Origin: Actinomycetes bacterium
GTDB lineage: Bacteria > Actinomycetota > Acidimicrobiia > Acidimicrobiales > Acidimicrobilacustridaceae
Reading direction: 5' to 3'
Length of the DNA: 64,000 nucleotides
Assembly: GCA_029782025.1 (NCBI GenBank)
Contig: JAKOVR010000143.1
Coordinates: 1-64,000, forward strand
The translations under genes and the position numbers were made by a program. Positions 43,225 through 57,000 of this stretch are shown in pieces. Position 1 is the stretch's first letter, and the number at the start of each line of letters is the position of its first letter. The notes beneath the pieces were generated by a model. That model was given only the letters and a program-made list of their open reading frames with translations, did no database searches and had not been told where the DNA came from.

Positions 43225-44931
43225 TCAGGCGGCGGGGGCCGGCCGGTGCAGGAAGATGGCGATGGCGGGGCCGAGCTGGTGGAACCGCTCGGCCCGCTCG
43301 CGGTCGGGCATCGGGACCGGGTCGGGCGGACGCACGCCCTGCAGCACGAGGTCGTACTCCGAGGCCAGGCGCAGGCGCAGCGCGTCGAAGTCGGCGCGCT
43401 CCGCGGGGGAGAGTGGGTCCCAGGCCACGAGGGGCTGTTCCCCCCGGGCCAGATGGGCCCCGATGGCCTTGCTGTCGATGGCCACGATGAGCTCGGCGTC
43501 GGGGCGGCGTTCGATGGGCGTGCGGTAGGCGCCGAGCTGGAAGGCCTGGTCGTCGGTGCCGAGCCCGACGCGCCCTTCGCGTTCGAGGGCGGCGATGTAG
43601 CCGGTCTGCTCCTCGGCCCAGCCCGGCCCCTCGTACCGCACCAGCACGGCCTCGCCGGCGGGGACGGCGGCCAGGACGGCATCGAGGGTGTGGTCGATGC
43701 GGAGCGACGCGTCGGGGCGGGGATAGGTCGCCCGGCTGCCGGCGACGGCGGCCACCACGGCCACGAGCCCGACGGCGACCATGCCGGCGCGCCCGGCCGA
43801 CCGGGGCGGCGGCCGGTCGGGCCGGCCCGCCAGCCAGGCGTCGAGCCCGCTCCAGGCGGCGCTGGCCCACACGAGGGCGCCGACCACCCACAGCCATCGG
43901 GTGATGTACGGGTAGGGCTCGCCGGTGATGTTGGCGACGGCGACGAAGGCGGCGACGGCACTCCCCACGGCGATGCCCTGCAGCACCAGCGCGTCGTGGC
44001 GACGACGACGCCGGGCGAAAGCGGCGGCGCTCCCCACGGCCAGCACCGTGGGGAGCAGGGTCCACAGCGGCGCACCGCTGACCCGGTTGGTGAACGGCTC
44101 GAGCTGCTCCGCCCCGGTCAGCCAGGGGGCCCGCACCCCCAGCGTCTGGGTGATGGCGTCGGCGGCCTTGCCCCACCCGGCGGCCGGCTCCGAGGGCTCC
44201 CGTGCGGCCCGGAGGATCAGCGAGAGGTTCCCCGGGTCGCGGCGCACCTGCTCGAGGAGGGGGAGGCACCACAGGACGACGGCCACGCCGGCCGCCACCA
44301 GCAGCACTGGCGTCGGGCACCGGGGCCGCCGGTGCAGGGCGAGGGCGGCGAGGGCCACGCCGACGAGGGCGATGGTGACGATCCCGTAGCTGAGGTGCGT
44401 CTGCACCACGAACGACACGACGCCGACGAGTGGGGGGAGGGCCCACCAGTCCTCGCACCACACCGACCAGGCCAGCAGGGCGGCGAGGGCGAAGGGGGTG
44501 AGCGCCAGCCACGGGTTCCACACGTCGACGAGCTCGGAGGCCATCGACCGCTCGAGGAGGAGGAGGGTGGCCGTCCCGAGCAGGAGCAGCGGCCGGCCGC
44601 CCCGCCGGTGCAGGACCCAGGCGCAGGCGGCGAGGGTCAGGGCGTGGAGCACGGCCGGGCCGACGATCAGGCCCCGCACACCGAGGGCCCGGTAGAACGG
44701 CGCGAGCCACAGGAACATGGCCGGGCCCGGGTGGTGGAACCCGAAGCGGGAGTAGACCCCGTAGAGGGGCAGGTGCGAGGGCACGTCCCGCACCTGCAGC
44801 TCGATGATGGCGTTGTCGGCCGTGGGGAACGACCGGGGGGCGGCCACGACGACCACGGCGACGGCCAGTGGGACCGCCATCGCCGCGGCGGCGAGGGCCA
44901 CGTCGCGGCGGCGGGTGCGGTCGTCGGCCAT
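43225..44931 (-). CDS. Polytopic membrane protein, possible GT-C type glycosyltransferase
   Basis: A 568-residue protein with about ten hydrophobic segments in the first 400 residues and a soluble C-terminal domain of about 150 residues outside the membrane. After the first helix an acidic loop reads FPTADNAIIELQVRDV, followed by YGVYSRFGFHHPGPAMFLWL. Acidic first loops and such FHHPGP sequences occur in GT-C-like actinobacterial proteins, so transfer of a lipid-linked sugar is possible but not shown. The ATG is 8 bases after a TAGGGT box and divergent from the TerY triad. Confidence 0.6.
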   Translation of the reverse strand: MADDRTRRRDVALAAAAMAVPLAVAVVVVAAPRSFPTADNAIIELQVRDVPSHLPLYGVYSRFGFHHPGPAMFLWLAPFYRALGVRGLIVGPAVLHALTLAACAWVLHRRGGRPLLLLGTATLLLLERSMASELVDVWNPWLALTPFALAALLAWSVWCEDWWALPPLVGVVSFVVQTHLSYGIVTIALVGVALAALALHRRPRCPTPVLLVAAGVAVVLWCLPLLEQVRRDPGNLSLILRAAREPSEPAAGWGKAADAITQTLGVRAPWLTGAEQLEPFTNRVSGAPLWTLLPTVLAVGSAAAFARRRRRHDALVLQGIAVGSAVAAFVAVANITGEPYPYITRWLWVVGALVWASAAWSGLDAWLAGRPDRPPPRSAGRAGMVAVGLVAVVAAVAGSRATYPRPDASLRIDHTLDAVLAAVPAGEAVLVRYEGPGWAEEQTGYIAALEREGRVGLGTDDQAFQLGAYRTPIERRPDAELIVAIDSKAIGAHLARGEQPLVAWDPLSPAERADFDALRLRLASEYDLVLQGVRPPDPVPMPDRERAERFHQLGPAIAIFLHRPAPAA

Positions 44932-44939
44932 CGGTGGTC

Positions 44940-44945
44940 ACCCTA
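44940..44945 (-). promoter_or_regulatory. TAGGGT -10 box for the polytopic membrane protein gene
   Basis: On the reverse strand TAGGGT is followed by 8 bases and the ATG at 44931. Confidence 0.45.
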
Positions 44946-45006
44946 GTGAGCGGTCAAGATCGGGCTGAGATCGGCAGCGGACCCCCGTCGGGCCCGGGGA
45001 GTGGTC

Positions 45007-45012
45007 TACCGT
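45007..45012 (+). promoter_or_regulatory. TACCGT -10 box for the vWA/PP2C/kinase triad
   Basis: TACCGT ends 8 bases before the ATG at 45021. It is the only promoter seen for the three genes. Confidence 0.45.
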
Positions 45013-45020
45013 GCTGCCCG

Positions 45021-45761
45021 ATGAGCAACGACGACATCCAGATCCTGCCGTTCTACCTGGTCGCCGACGTGTCGTACTCGATGCAGCAGGACGGCAAGAT
45101 CGACACGCTCAACCAGCTGCTCCCCCAACTCCGGGACGAGCTGGTGCGCAACCCGGTGGTGGGCGACATGGTGCGCTTCGGGCTGATCGACTTCTCCGAC
45201 GAGGCCACCGTGGTGCTGCCGCTCACCGACATCCGGGCCATCGAAGTGCTGCCCACCCTCACCGTCCGCGGCGGCACCTCCTACGCCCAGGCCTTCCACG
45301 CCCTGCGCCAGCAGATCGAGGTCGACTACCAGCAGCTGCGGGCCGACGGGTTCACCATCAAGCGCACCACCGCGGTCTTCCTCTCCGACGGCGCGCCCAC
45401 CGACGACGAGGCATCGTGGCGCCAGGCCTACGCCATGCTCACCGAGTTCGAGGGTGAGACCGGCGCCGGCTTCCGGCTGTTCCCCAACTTCATCCCGATC
45501 GGGATCGGCGACGCCGACCGCGCCATCCTGAGCGACCTCCGCCACCGCAAGACCGGCGACGCGGCGATGCCGGCGATGTTCATGGCCGACGGCGGCAACC
45601 CGGCCAAGGCCATCGCCGAGCTCATCCCGCTCCTCATCAAGAGCATCGTCAACTCCTCGCTGGCCCAGGTCGGCAGCGGCGAGTCGGATCAGGGGGCGGC
45701 GGCGCAGGCGATGGCCACCACCCTGGCCAACGCCGACGGCTTCGACGTCGAGCTCGACTGA
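45021..45761 (+). CDS. TerY-like von Willebrand factor A domain protein
   Basis: A 246-residue single-domain vWA protein of the TerY kind. The metal-ion site is complete: D16-V-S18-Y-S20 (LVADVSYSM), T86 (RGGTSYAQAF) and D123 (FLSDGAPTD). LLPQLRDELVRNP and FIPIGIGDAD are typical. TerY proteins belong to the Ter stress systems and occur with a PP2C phosphatase and a kinase, as here. The next gene starts 4 bases after the stop. It has no signal peptide and is cytoplasmic. It may bind the partners or their phosphorylated targets. Confidence 0.85.
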   Translation: MSNDDIQILPFYLVADVSYSMQQDGKIDTLNQLLPQLRDELVRNPVVGDMVRFGLIDFSDEATVVLPLTDIRAIEVLPTLTVRGGTSYAQAFHALRQQIEVDYQQLRADGFTIKRTTAVFLSDGAPTDDEASWRQAYAMLTEFEGETGAGFRLFPNFIPIGIGDADRAILSDLRHRKTGDAAMPAMFMADGGNPAKAIAELIPLLIKSIVNSSLAQVGSGESDQGAAAQAMATTLANADGFDVELD

Positions 45762-45765
45762 CGGC

Positions 45766-46764
45766 GTGACGGACCCGGCCGCGTCCGGCTTCATCGGCGC
45801 CGACCCCGTGACCTTCGGGGACGGCGGCGGTGCGAGCGCGATCGAGGGCATGCCGGCCATGCTCGGCAGCCAGCAGCCCGACACGGTCATGGACGCCGGC
45901 GTGTACGGGAGCCTCACCGTCCGCGCCGCCAGCGTGCGGGGGGCCAGCCACCGCTACGAGGGCACGCCCCGCCAGGACGACTTCTGCCTGGCCGTGTCGC
46001 CGGACGGGCGCTGGTTCGTGGTCGTGGTGGCCGACGGCGTGTCGGCCGGGGCCCGCTCCCACGTCGCCGCCCGCCTCATCGTGCGGTCGGGCGCCCGGAT
46101 GGTGGCCGACCAGCTCGCCACCGCCGACCCGGCCGCCCTGGCCTGGGACGAGATCGTCGGCCGGCTGGCCGGTCAGGTCCTGCTCCAAGCCCGGCGCGAC
46201 ACCGGTGACGACACCCTCGAGGCCCGCGACGCAGCCCGCCTGATGGCGTCGACGGTGGTGTTCGCCGCCGTCCCGACCGTGCCCGACGCGTCCGGGGTCC
46301 GGCGCATGGCCGCGCTCGCCGTCGGCGACACGTCGGCCTGGGTGCTGCGGCAGGGCGGCGGGTGGGAAAATCTCACCGGTGTGAAGAACGCCGGCGAGGC
46401 CGTGGCGTCCTCGGCCACGATCGCCCTCCCGTTGCTGCCCGGCGGCCCGCTCGTGCCGGTGGCGACCGACCTCCTCCCCGGCGACGCCGCGGTCGTGGTG
46501 ACCGACGGCGTCGGCGACGCCCTGGGCGACGGCACGGGCGAGGTAGGGGCCGCCCTCGCCGGTCTGTGGCGGCTGCCCCCGTCCCGCCACCAGTTCACCG
46601 CCCACGTCGACTTCGCCCGCCGCTCCCACGCCGACGACCGCACCGCGGTCGCGGTGTGGATCGACGCCTCGGCGACGCAACCGGCCCCGCCGGCCCGCGT
46701 GGCCGCGCCACCCGTCGAGCCCACCCCGGCCCCCGATCCGGGGCCGGGCTGGGACGCGCCCTGA
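45766..46764 (+). CDS. PP2C-family protein phosphatase of the TerY-P triad
   Basis: A 332-residue Ser/Thr phosphatase. Metal-binding motifs are RQDDF (69-73), VVADGVSAG (D90, G91), VTDGVGDAL (D247, G248) and DDRTAVAV (D290, D291). The core Asp residues are kept, so activity is expected. A 45-residue Gly/Ala-rich N-terminus and a Pro-rich tail flank the domain. It lies 4 bases after the vWA gene and 13 bases before the kinase gene, a tight operon. Its likely job is to reverse phosphorylation by the kinase. Confidence 0.85.
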   Translation: MTDPAASGFIGADPVTFGDGGGASAIEGMPAMLGSQQPDTVMDAGVYGSLTVRAASVRGASHRYEGTPRQDDFCLAVSPDGRWFVVVVADGVSAGARSHVAARLIVRSGARMVADQLATADPAALAWDEIVGRLAGQVLLQARRDTGDDTLEARDAARLMASTVVFAAVPTVPDASGVRRMAALAVGDTSAWVLRQGGGWENLTGVKNAGEAVASSATIALPLLPGGPLVPVATDLLPGDAAVVVTDGVGDALGDGTGEVGAALAGLWRLPPSRHQFTAHVDFARRSHADDRTAVAVWIDASATQPAPPARVAAPPVEPTPAPDPGPGWDAP

Positions 46765-46777
46765 CCGGGGGCGGCCG

Positions 46778-48565
46778 GTGCGCGTCGACCGGGCCGACCT
46801 GCGCGTCGGCAAGAAGCTGGGGGAGGGCTCGCAAGGGGTGGTGTACCGCGCCGAGCTCCCCGGCCGCGCCCTCCCGTTCACGTCGCTCATCTACAAGGAG
46901 TTCGACCGGCGCACGTCGGTCAGCGGGCCGGCGCTCGAGGTGCTCACCGCGCTCCGCGACGGGCTGACGGAGGCCGAGCGGGCGGTGATCGACGCCTACA
47001 CCGTGTGGCCCGCCATCGTGGTCGAGGACGGGGGGCGGATCAGCGGCTACCTCATGCAGGAGATCCCGCCGCAGTACCTCCAGACCATCGCCACCAGCGC
47101 CGGCCAGGACGTGATCCCCCGTGAGGTGCAGCACCTCTTCGTGGCCGACGCCATCACCCAGCGCAACCTGGGCGAGACGCCGACCCGGCTCGAACGGTTC
47201 GCCCTGTGCCGGGAGATGGCCTTCGCCCTCGGGTTCCTCCACGGCCGCAACGTGGTGTTCGGGGACCTGTCGTACAAGAACGCCGTCTACTGCCTCCGCC
47301 CCACGCCGACGGTGATGCTCCTCGACTGCGACGCTGTGCGGGTCCAGGGCCAGGGCTCGGCCGTCCCCCAGCTCAACTCGCCGGGCTGGACCGCGCCGGA
47401 GAAGGGCCCGCAGACCAAGCAGACCGACCGCTACAAGCTCGGGCTGTTCGTCCTGCGCTGCTGCACGCCGGAGGTCAACGCCCAGACGCGGGACCCGTCC
47501 AAGGCCGCCGCCGTCCTCGACGCCACCGGCATGGGCCTGCTCCGGCGGGCCCTCGGCGACGACCCCGACCAGCGCACGAGCGGGAAGGAGTGGGTCGCCT
47601 ACTTCGACGGCGTCCTGGCCCGGGCCGGCGGGGTGGCGGTCCGCCGCAACCCCGCCCCGGCGCCGCCCTCGCCGAGCTACCGCCTCGCCCGCCCCGGCGA
47701 GGCCGGCCACGGCGCCGGGCGCCAGCCCTCGGTGCCGCGGCCGGCGCCCCGTCCCGTGGTGGCCCCCCAGCCGGTGCGGGTCCCGGTGCCCGTGTACCCC
47801 GCACCGTCCCCGCCCCCGTGGGTCCCGCCCGTGCGCCACGGGCCGACGGTCGTCCCGACCGGCTTCCCGCCGCCCGGCGCCGGCAACCCGAGCATCAAGG
47901 GCTGGCAGTGGGTGGCCGCCCTGTGGGCGACGGCTATCGCCCTGCTCTTCCTCACGGTGGCGTTCGGCGGGGGCCGTGCGCCCGAGAGCCTGTCCCGGCC
48001 GACGGTGCTCGGGACGACCGAGCGGCCCGACGCGGCGGCGTCGACCGTGGCCGCGACGGTCGCCTCCTCGCCCCGCGCGCTTCCGGTGTCCAACCCCGCG
48101 GTTTGCCCGGCCTCGAACACGACGCCCGTGGCGGGCCTGGTCATCGGCAGCCCACCCCCGGTGTGCGTCGACCCCGGCCGCCAGTACGCGGCCGAGATGG
48201 AGACCACGGTCGGACCGATCCGGATGCTCCTGCGGCCGGGCCCATCCGATGCGGTGAACCTCTTCGTCCTGTTGGCGCGCTACGGCGCCTACGACGACGA
48301 GCCGTTCGACGCCCGCCTGACCGTGTTGCCCCGGGCGGAGCTGGTCGACGACCCCGTCGCCCGCGGGTCGGGGGCCCGGGGCACCGCCGATGCGGGCACG
48401 GTCGTGCTGGTGCCGGGGGGAGGGGTCCGGGTGCTGCGGGCCCCGGAGGAGGTCGGAGCGGACGCCGTGGTCGGTCGGGTGGAGGCCGGGCTCGACGTGA
48501 CCCTCCCCCTGCTGGGGCCGGACCAGCGCGTCGTGCGGGTGACGGTGCGTGAGGTCGGGAGCTAG
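46778..48565 (+). CDS. TerY-P type protein kinase fused to a transmembrane helix and degenerate cyclophilin-like domain
   Basis: A 595-residue fusion. The kinase domain (about 1-285) has GEGSQGVVY (15-23), K40, FGDLSYKN in place of HRDxxxxN (D163, N168) and DCD (183-185) in place of DFG, as in TerY-associated kinases. A long Pro-rich linker leads to one transmembrane helix (about 376-396). The exported part (469-595) reads YAAEMETTVGPIRM, NLFVLLARYGAYDDEPF and VVGRVEAGLDV, the frame of a cyclophilin, but the FHR and QFF catalytic motifs are missing, so isomerase activity is unlikely. A sensor role for this domain is inferred. Convergent with the M18 gene by a 4-base overlap. Confidence 0.8.
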   Translation: MRVDRADLRVGKKLGEGSQGVVYRAELPGRALPFTSLIYKEFDRRTSVSGPALEVLTALRDGLTEAERAVIDAYTVWPAIVVEDGGRISGYLMQEIPPQYLQTIATSAGQDVIPREVQHLFVADAITQRNLGETPTRLERFALCREMAFALGFLHGRNVVFGDLSYKNAVYCLRPTPTVMLLDCDAVRVQGQGSAVPQLNSPGWTAPEKGPQTKQTDRYKLGLFVLRCCTPEVNAQTRDPSKAAAVLDATGMGLLRRALGDDPDQRTSGKEWVAYFDGVLARAGGVAVRRNPAPAPPSPSYRLARPGEAGHGAGRQPSVPRPAPRPVVAPQPVRVPVPVYPAPSPPPWVPPVRHGPTVVPTGFPPPGAGNPSIKGWQWVAALWATAIALLFLTVAFGGGRAPESLSRPTVLGTTERPDAAASTVAATVASSPRALPVSNPAVCPASNTTPVAGLVIGSPPPVCVDPGRQYAAEMETTVGPIRMLLRPGPSDAVNLFVLLARYGAYDDEPFDARLTVLPRAELVDDPVARGSGARGTADAGTVVLVPGGGVRVLRAPEEVGADAVVGRVEAGLDVTLPLLGPDQRVVRVTVREVGS

Positions 48566-49854
48566 CGCCGGTCGGCCAGGAAGGCGGCCAGCGCGTCGAC
48601 GAACCAGGCCGGATCGGCGCTGCCGCACAGCTCGCGGGCCGAGTGCATCGACAGCTGGGCGACGCCGACGTCGACGACCGGGATGCCCAGGCGGGCGGCG
48701 GTGATCGGGCCGATGGTGGAGCCGCAGGGCAGGTCGGAGCGCACCACGAAGTCCTGCACGGGGACGCCGGCGGCGGCGGCCGCGGTACGGAAGACGGCCG
48801 CGCTCTCGGCGTCGGTGGCGTAGCGGGCGTTGCTGTTGTGCTTGAGCACCGGCCCGGCGTTGATCGCGATCCGGTGCCCCGGTTCGTGCCGGTCGAGGTA
48901 GTTGGGGTGGGTGGCGTGGGCCCCGTCGGCCGACACGCAGATCGACCCCGCCAGCGCCCGGTGGAGCTCCTCGCGCCCGCCGCCCCGGGCGAGGACGATC
49001 CGCTCGAGCACGGTGGGCAGCAGCGGCGACCCGGCCCCGGCCGCCGTTTCGGACCCGACCTCCTCGTGGTCGAACAGGGTGACGACCCCCGTGGGACCGG
49101 CGTCGGGCCCGCCCACCAGCGCCTCGACCGCGGCCCAGCACGACAGCAGGTTGTCGATGCGGGGCGCGCTGAGCAGGGCCTCGTCGGCGCCGAGGAGCGC
49201 CGGCGGGGTGAGGTCGTGGAGCATCAGGTCGTGGCCGGCGACGGCGGCGGGGTCGACCCCGGCGGCGTCGGCCACGAAGGCCAGGAGGTCGCCGGCGCCG
49301 GCGGGGCCCACGCCCCACACCGGGACGAGGTGGAGCTGGGGGTTGAGCTTGAGCCCGGTGTCGTTGACGCCCCGGTCGAGGTGGATGGCGAGCTGGGGGA
49401 TTCGGGCCAGGGGGCGGTCGATGCGGACGAGGACGCTCCGGACCCCGTCCGGCCCGGTCACCGTGAGCCGGCCCGACAGCCCGAGGTCGCGGTCGAGCCA
49501 GGAGTTCCACAGGGCGCCGCCGTAGACCTCGACCCCGAGCTGGCGGAACCCGGCGGCGCCGGTGTCGGGCCGGGGCTTGAGCCGCAGGTTGGGGCTGTCG
49601 GTGTGGGCCCCGACGATGCGGAACCCGTCGGTGGCGCCGGCCCGGGGCGCCGAGCGCCACGCCACGAGGGCGCCGGCGCGGCGGAGGTAGAACCCGCCGG
49701 GCTCCTCGGGCCAGGGCCCGGCGGGATCGACCGGCCGGAACCCGGCCGCACCGAGGCGGCGGGCGGCCTCGGCGGTGGCGTGGAAGGGCGACGGGGCGGC
49801 CTCGATGAAGGCGGCGAGGTCCCGGGCCCGGGCGAGCGGGGCGAGTTCGGGCAT
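48562..49854 (-). CDS. M18 family aspartyl aminopeptidase
   Basis: A 430-residue cytosolic dizinc aminopeptidase (ApeB/DAP type) that removes N-terminal acidic residues. Metal and catalytic motifs are [13 protein letters not shown] (H84, D86), [17 protein letters not shown] (262-269) and MHSARELCG (H404). Length is typical. The ATG at 49854 was chosen because TAGTGT lies 8 bases upstream; a GTG at 49866 falls inside that box. It stands alone, divergent from gltB. Confidence 0.92.
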   Translation of the reverse strand: MPELAPLARARDLAAFIEAAPSPFHATAEAARRLGAAGFRPVDPAGPWPEEPGGFYLRRAGALVAWRSAPRAGATDGFRIVGAHTDSPNLRLKPRPDTGAAGFRQLGVEVYGGALWNSWLDRDLGLSGRLTVTGPDGVRSVLVRIDRPLARIPQLAIHLDRGVNDTGLKLNPQLHLVPVWGVGPAGAGDLLAFVADAAGVDPAAVAGHDLMLHDLTPPALLGADEALLSAPRIDNLLSCWAAVEALVGGPDAGPTGVVTLFDHEEVGSETAAGAGSPLLPTVLERIVLARGGGREELHRALAGSICVSADGAHATHPNYLDRHEPGHRIAINAGPVLKHNSNARYATDAESAAVFRTAAAAAGVPVQDFVVRSDLPCGSTIGPITAARLGIPVVDVGVAQLSMHSARELCGSADPAWFVDALAAFLADRR

Positions 49855-49862
49855 CGCCCCGG

Positions 49863-49868
49863 ACACTA
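49863..49868 (-). promoter_or_regulatory. TAGTGT -10 box for the M18 aminopeptidase gene
   Basis: On the reverse strand TAGTGT is followed by 8 bases and the ATG at 49854. Confidence 0.4.
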
Positions 49869-49934
49869 CCGGAAGGGGTACAGGTGCGCGGTTACCGGCG
49901 GGAAACAGGTTCGCTCCCTCGGCGCCGGCTCGGC

Positions 49935-49940
49935 TACATT
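49935..49940 (+). promoter_or_regulatory. TACATT -10 box upstream of gltB
   Basis: TACATT would give a leader of about 50 bases before the gltB start. No riboswitch fold is evident in that short leader. Confidence 0.4.
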
Positions 49941-49999
49941 CACCGACTCGCGCAAACGGGCCAGTGTCGTCCCGAACGGTTCCTCCCAGGATGTCAGGA

Positions 50000-54586
<4,587 letters not shown>

Positions 54587-54596
54587 GGAGGACACG

Positions 54597-56060
54597 ATGG
54601 GCGATCCGCAGGGATTCCTGAAGCACACACGCGAGCTGCCCACCCGGCGGCCGGTGCCGGTGCGGCTCCGGGACTGGAACGAGGTCTACGAGGACTTCGA
54701 CATCTCCAAGATCCGCACGCAGGCCAGCCGTTGCATGGACTGCGGCATCCCGTTCTGCAACAACGGCTGCCCCCTCGGGAACCTCATCCCGGACTGGAAC
54801 GACCTCGTCTACCGCGACCGCTGGCGCGACGCCATCGAGCGTCTGCACGCCACCAACAACTTCCCGGAGTTCACCGGCCGCCTGTGCCCCGCGCCGTGCG
54901 AGGCGGCGTGCGTGCTCGGCATCAACCAGCCCGCCGTCACCATCAAGCAGGTCGAGGTCGAGATCATCGACCGGGCCTTCTCCGAGGGATGGGTGCGCCC
55001 GATCCGGCCGTCGAAGCTCACGGGCAAGAAGGTGGCCGTGATCGGCTCGGGCCCGTCGGGGCTCGCCGCCGCCCAGCAGCTCACCCGGGCCGGCCACGCC
55101 GTCACCGTCTTCGAGCGTGACGACCGGCTCGGCGGCCTCCTGCGCTACGGCATCCCCGAGTTCAAGATGGAGAAGCGGGTGCTCGACCGCCGCCTCGACC
55201 AGATGCGGGGCGAGGGCACCGAGTTCCGCACCTCGGTCAACGCCGGCGTCGACATCACCGCAGCCGAGCTGCGCGAGCAGTTCGACGCCGTCGTCCTCGC
55301 CGGTGGCGCCACCGTCCGGCGCGACCTGCCCATCCCCGGTCGGGAGCTGGCGGGGATCCACCAGGCCATGGAGTACCTGCCCAGCGCCAACCGGGTGCAG
55401 CAGGGCGACCTGCCCGCCCCCACCATCACCGCCGAGGGCAAGCACGTCGTGATCATCGGCGGCGGCGACACCGGGGCCGACTGCATCGGCACCGCCCACC
55501 GGCAAGGTGCGGTGAGCGTCACGTCGTTCGAGATCATGCCCAAGCCCCCGGAGGACCGTCCGGCCGCCAACCCCTGGCCCACCTGGCCCGTGATCTTCCG
55601 CACCGCCTCGGCCCACGAGGAGGGCGGCGAGCGGATCTACTCCGTCAACACCCTCGAGTTCATCGACGACGGCGAGGGCAACGTCCGGGCGCTGCGGGCC
55701 ACCGAGGTCGAGATGCAGACCGTCGACGGTCGCCCGCAGTTCGTGCCGGTCGAAGGCCGCGAGTTCGAGATCCCGGCCGACCTCGTCCTCCTGGCCATGG
55801 GCTTCACCGGGGCGGAGCGGGAGGGCCTGCTCGACGGCCTCGGGGTGGAGATCGACGACCGCGGCAACGTGGCCCGCGACGGCGGCTGGGCCACCAACGT
55901 GCCCGGCGTGTTCGTCTGCGGCGACATGGGCCGGGGGCAGAGCCTCATCGTGTGGGCCATCGCCGAGGGGCGGTCGTGCGCCGCCGCGGTCGACGCCCAC
56001 CTCGAGGGCCGCACCGATCTCCCGGCGCCGATCACGCCGTCGGCCCGCCCGCTCACCTGA
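54597..56060 (+). CDS. gltD: Glutamate synthase (NADPH) small subunit
   Basis: A 487-residue flavoprotein that passes electrons from NADPH to GltB. N-terminal iron-sulfur cysteines are C46, C49, C54, C58 and C97, C101, C105 (RCMDCGIPFCNNGCP; LCPAPCEAAC). The FAD site is VAVIGSGPSGLAAA, the NADPH site VVIIGGGDTGADC, and the final FAD motif VFVCGDMGRGQSL. GAGGAGG precedes the ATG. A strong hairpin 27 bases after the stop ends the operon. Confidence 0.97.
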   Translation: MGDPQGFLKHTRELPTRRPVPVRLRDWNEVYEDFDISKIRTQASRCMDCGIPFCNNGCPLGNLIPDWNDLVYRDRWRDAIERLHATNNFPEFTGRLCPAPCEAACVLGINQPAVTIKQVEVEIIDRAFSEGWVRPIRPSKLTGKKVAVIGSGPSGLAAAQQLTRAGHAVTVFERDDRLGGLLRYGIPEFKMEKRVLDRRLDQMRGEGTEFRTSVNAGVDITAAELREQFDAVVLAGGATVRRDLPIPGRELAGIHQAMEYLPSANRVQQGDLPAPTITAEGKHVVIIGGGDTGADCIGTAHRQGAVSVTSFEIMPKPPEDRPAANPWPTWPVIFRTASAHEEGGERIYSVNTLEFIDDGEGNVRALRATEVEMQTVDGRPQFVPVEGREFEIPADLVLLAMGFTGAEREGLLDGLGVEIDDRGNVARDGGWATNVPGVFVCGDMGRGQSLIVWAIAEGRSCAAAVDAHLEGRTDLPAPITPSARPLT

Positions 56061-56086
56061 GCCCGCCCGCCTGACCCCGGACGCGG

Positions 56087-56112
56087 AACGGCCCCGCCGG
56101 AGCGGGGCCGTT
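56087..56112. terminator. Perfect 11-bp hairpin between gltD and a convergent gene
   Basis: AACGGCCCCGC, loop CGGA, GCGGGGCCGTT forms an 11-base-pair stem without mismatch. It lies between two converging genes and could stop transcription in both directions. No long T run follows, as is common in high-GC actinobacteria. Confidence 0.8.
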
Positions 56113-56135
56113 CGACGGTCGTGGACCGGGGTCGG

Positions 56136-56879
56136 TCAGGGAGCGACAGGCTCGCCCTTGAACGACTTCCAGATGTAGGCACCGACGAGCGACCCGAACG
56201 GGGCCATGAACACGGCCAGCAGGGTGCCGAAGCGGGACCCGCCGCCGATGAAGAACCCGCCGCCGGCGAAGATCAAGTACACGAGCATCGGCACGAAGGT
56301 CACGCCGAGGCCGGGGCCCATCGTGAGCTCCTTGGACCGGTTCAGCGCGTCCATCGCCGACTTGCCCTCCTCGACCACGGCGTAGGGCCAGAGGCCGAAG
56401 ATGAGGTAGACGAACACGAGGCCGATGCAGAGCAGGAGGCAGCCCAGGAAGGCCAGGATGGCGAAGAGGATCGACGTGATGATGAACGCGCCGATGTTGG
56501 CCCGGGGCGTGAACATCGTCTGCTGGTTGAGCGAACCGGTCCCGGCCACCTCGAGCCCGGCCTGGACCGTGAGCAGCTGCAGGATGAACCCGGCGGCGAT
56601 GCCGAGGCCGAGCAGGGCGAAGGAGGTGATGCCACCGGTGAAGGAGCTCACGACGGCGATGACGAACGGCACGCCGCCGACGACGGCGCCGAGGATCAGC
56701 ATCGGGGTCAGGTTGGCCTGGTACTTGGCCCACGCCCACTGGAAGCACTGGCCGATGTCGACCTGGCCACCGCCGCCCGCGGCGGGTGCACCGGCGTTGA
56801 AGCCGGGTGCCTGCTCAGGCGGATACCACTTCCCATCGGACGCTTGCCACCAACCGGGGCCCTGCGGACTGTCGCTCAC
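56136..56879 (-). CDS. Multi-pass membrane protein with N-terminal Trp-rich DUF2510-like motif
   Basis: A 247-residue protein that starts with GPGWWQASDGKWYPPE (8-23), a short Trp motif seen at the N-terminus of many actinobacterial membrane proteins, then a Gly/Ala linker and about five transmembrane segments. QCFQWAWAKYQANLTPMLIL begins the membrane part, and VVEEGKSAMDALNRSKEL resembles the glycerophosphodiester phosphodiesterase-like membrane domain family. AAGGAGA precedes the GTG start. Convergent with gltD across the terminator. Function is unknown. Confidence 0.75.
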   Translation of the reverse strand: MSDSPQGPGWWQASDGKWYPPEQAPGFNAGAPAAGGGGQVDIGQCFQWAWAKYQANLTPMLILGAVVGGVPFVIAVVSSFTGGITSFALLGLGIAAGFILQLLTVQAGLEVAGTGSLNQQTMFTPRANIGAFIITSILFAILAFLGCLLLCIGLVFVYLIFGLWPYAVVEEGKSAMDALNRSKELTMGPGLGVTFVPMLVYLIFAGGGFFIGGGSRFGTLLAVFMAPFGSLVGAYIWKSFKGEPVAP

Positions 56880-57000
56880 GGCGATCTCCTTCGTCTACCT
56901 GTCTGGTCGTCGGGGCCGGGCGGGGGGCCGGCGCGACGGGCGAAGCCTAGTGGGTTCGCGGCCTCGCGTCGGCCATCCTGACGGGCGGACGTCCGGGCGG
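56880..57000. other. Intergenic gap of 121 bases, nothing further seen
   Basis: Apart from the AAGGAGA ribosome site of the gene to its left (56883-56889 on the reverse strand), I see no convincing hairpin, palindrome or small gene here. Confidence 0.4.
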
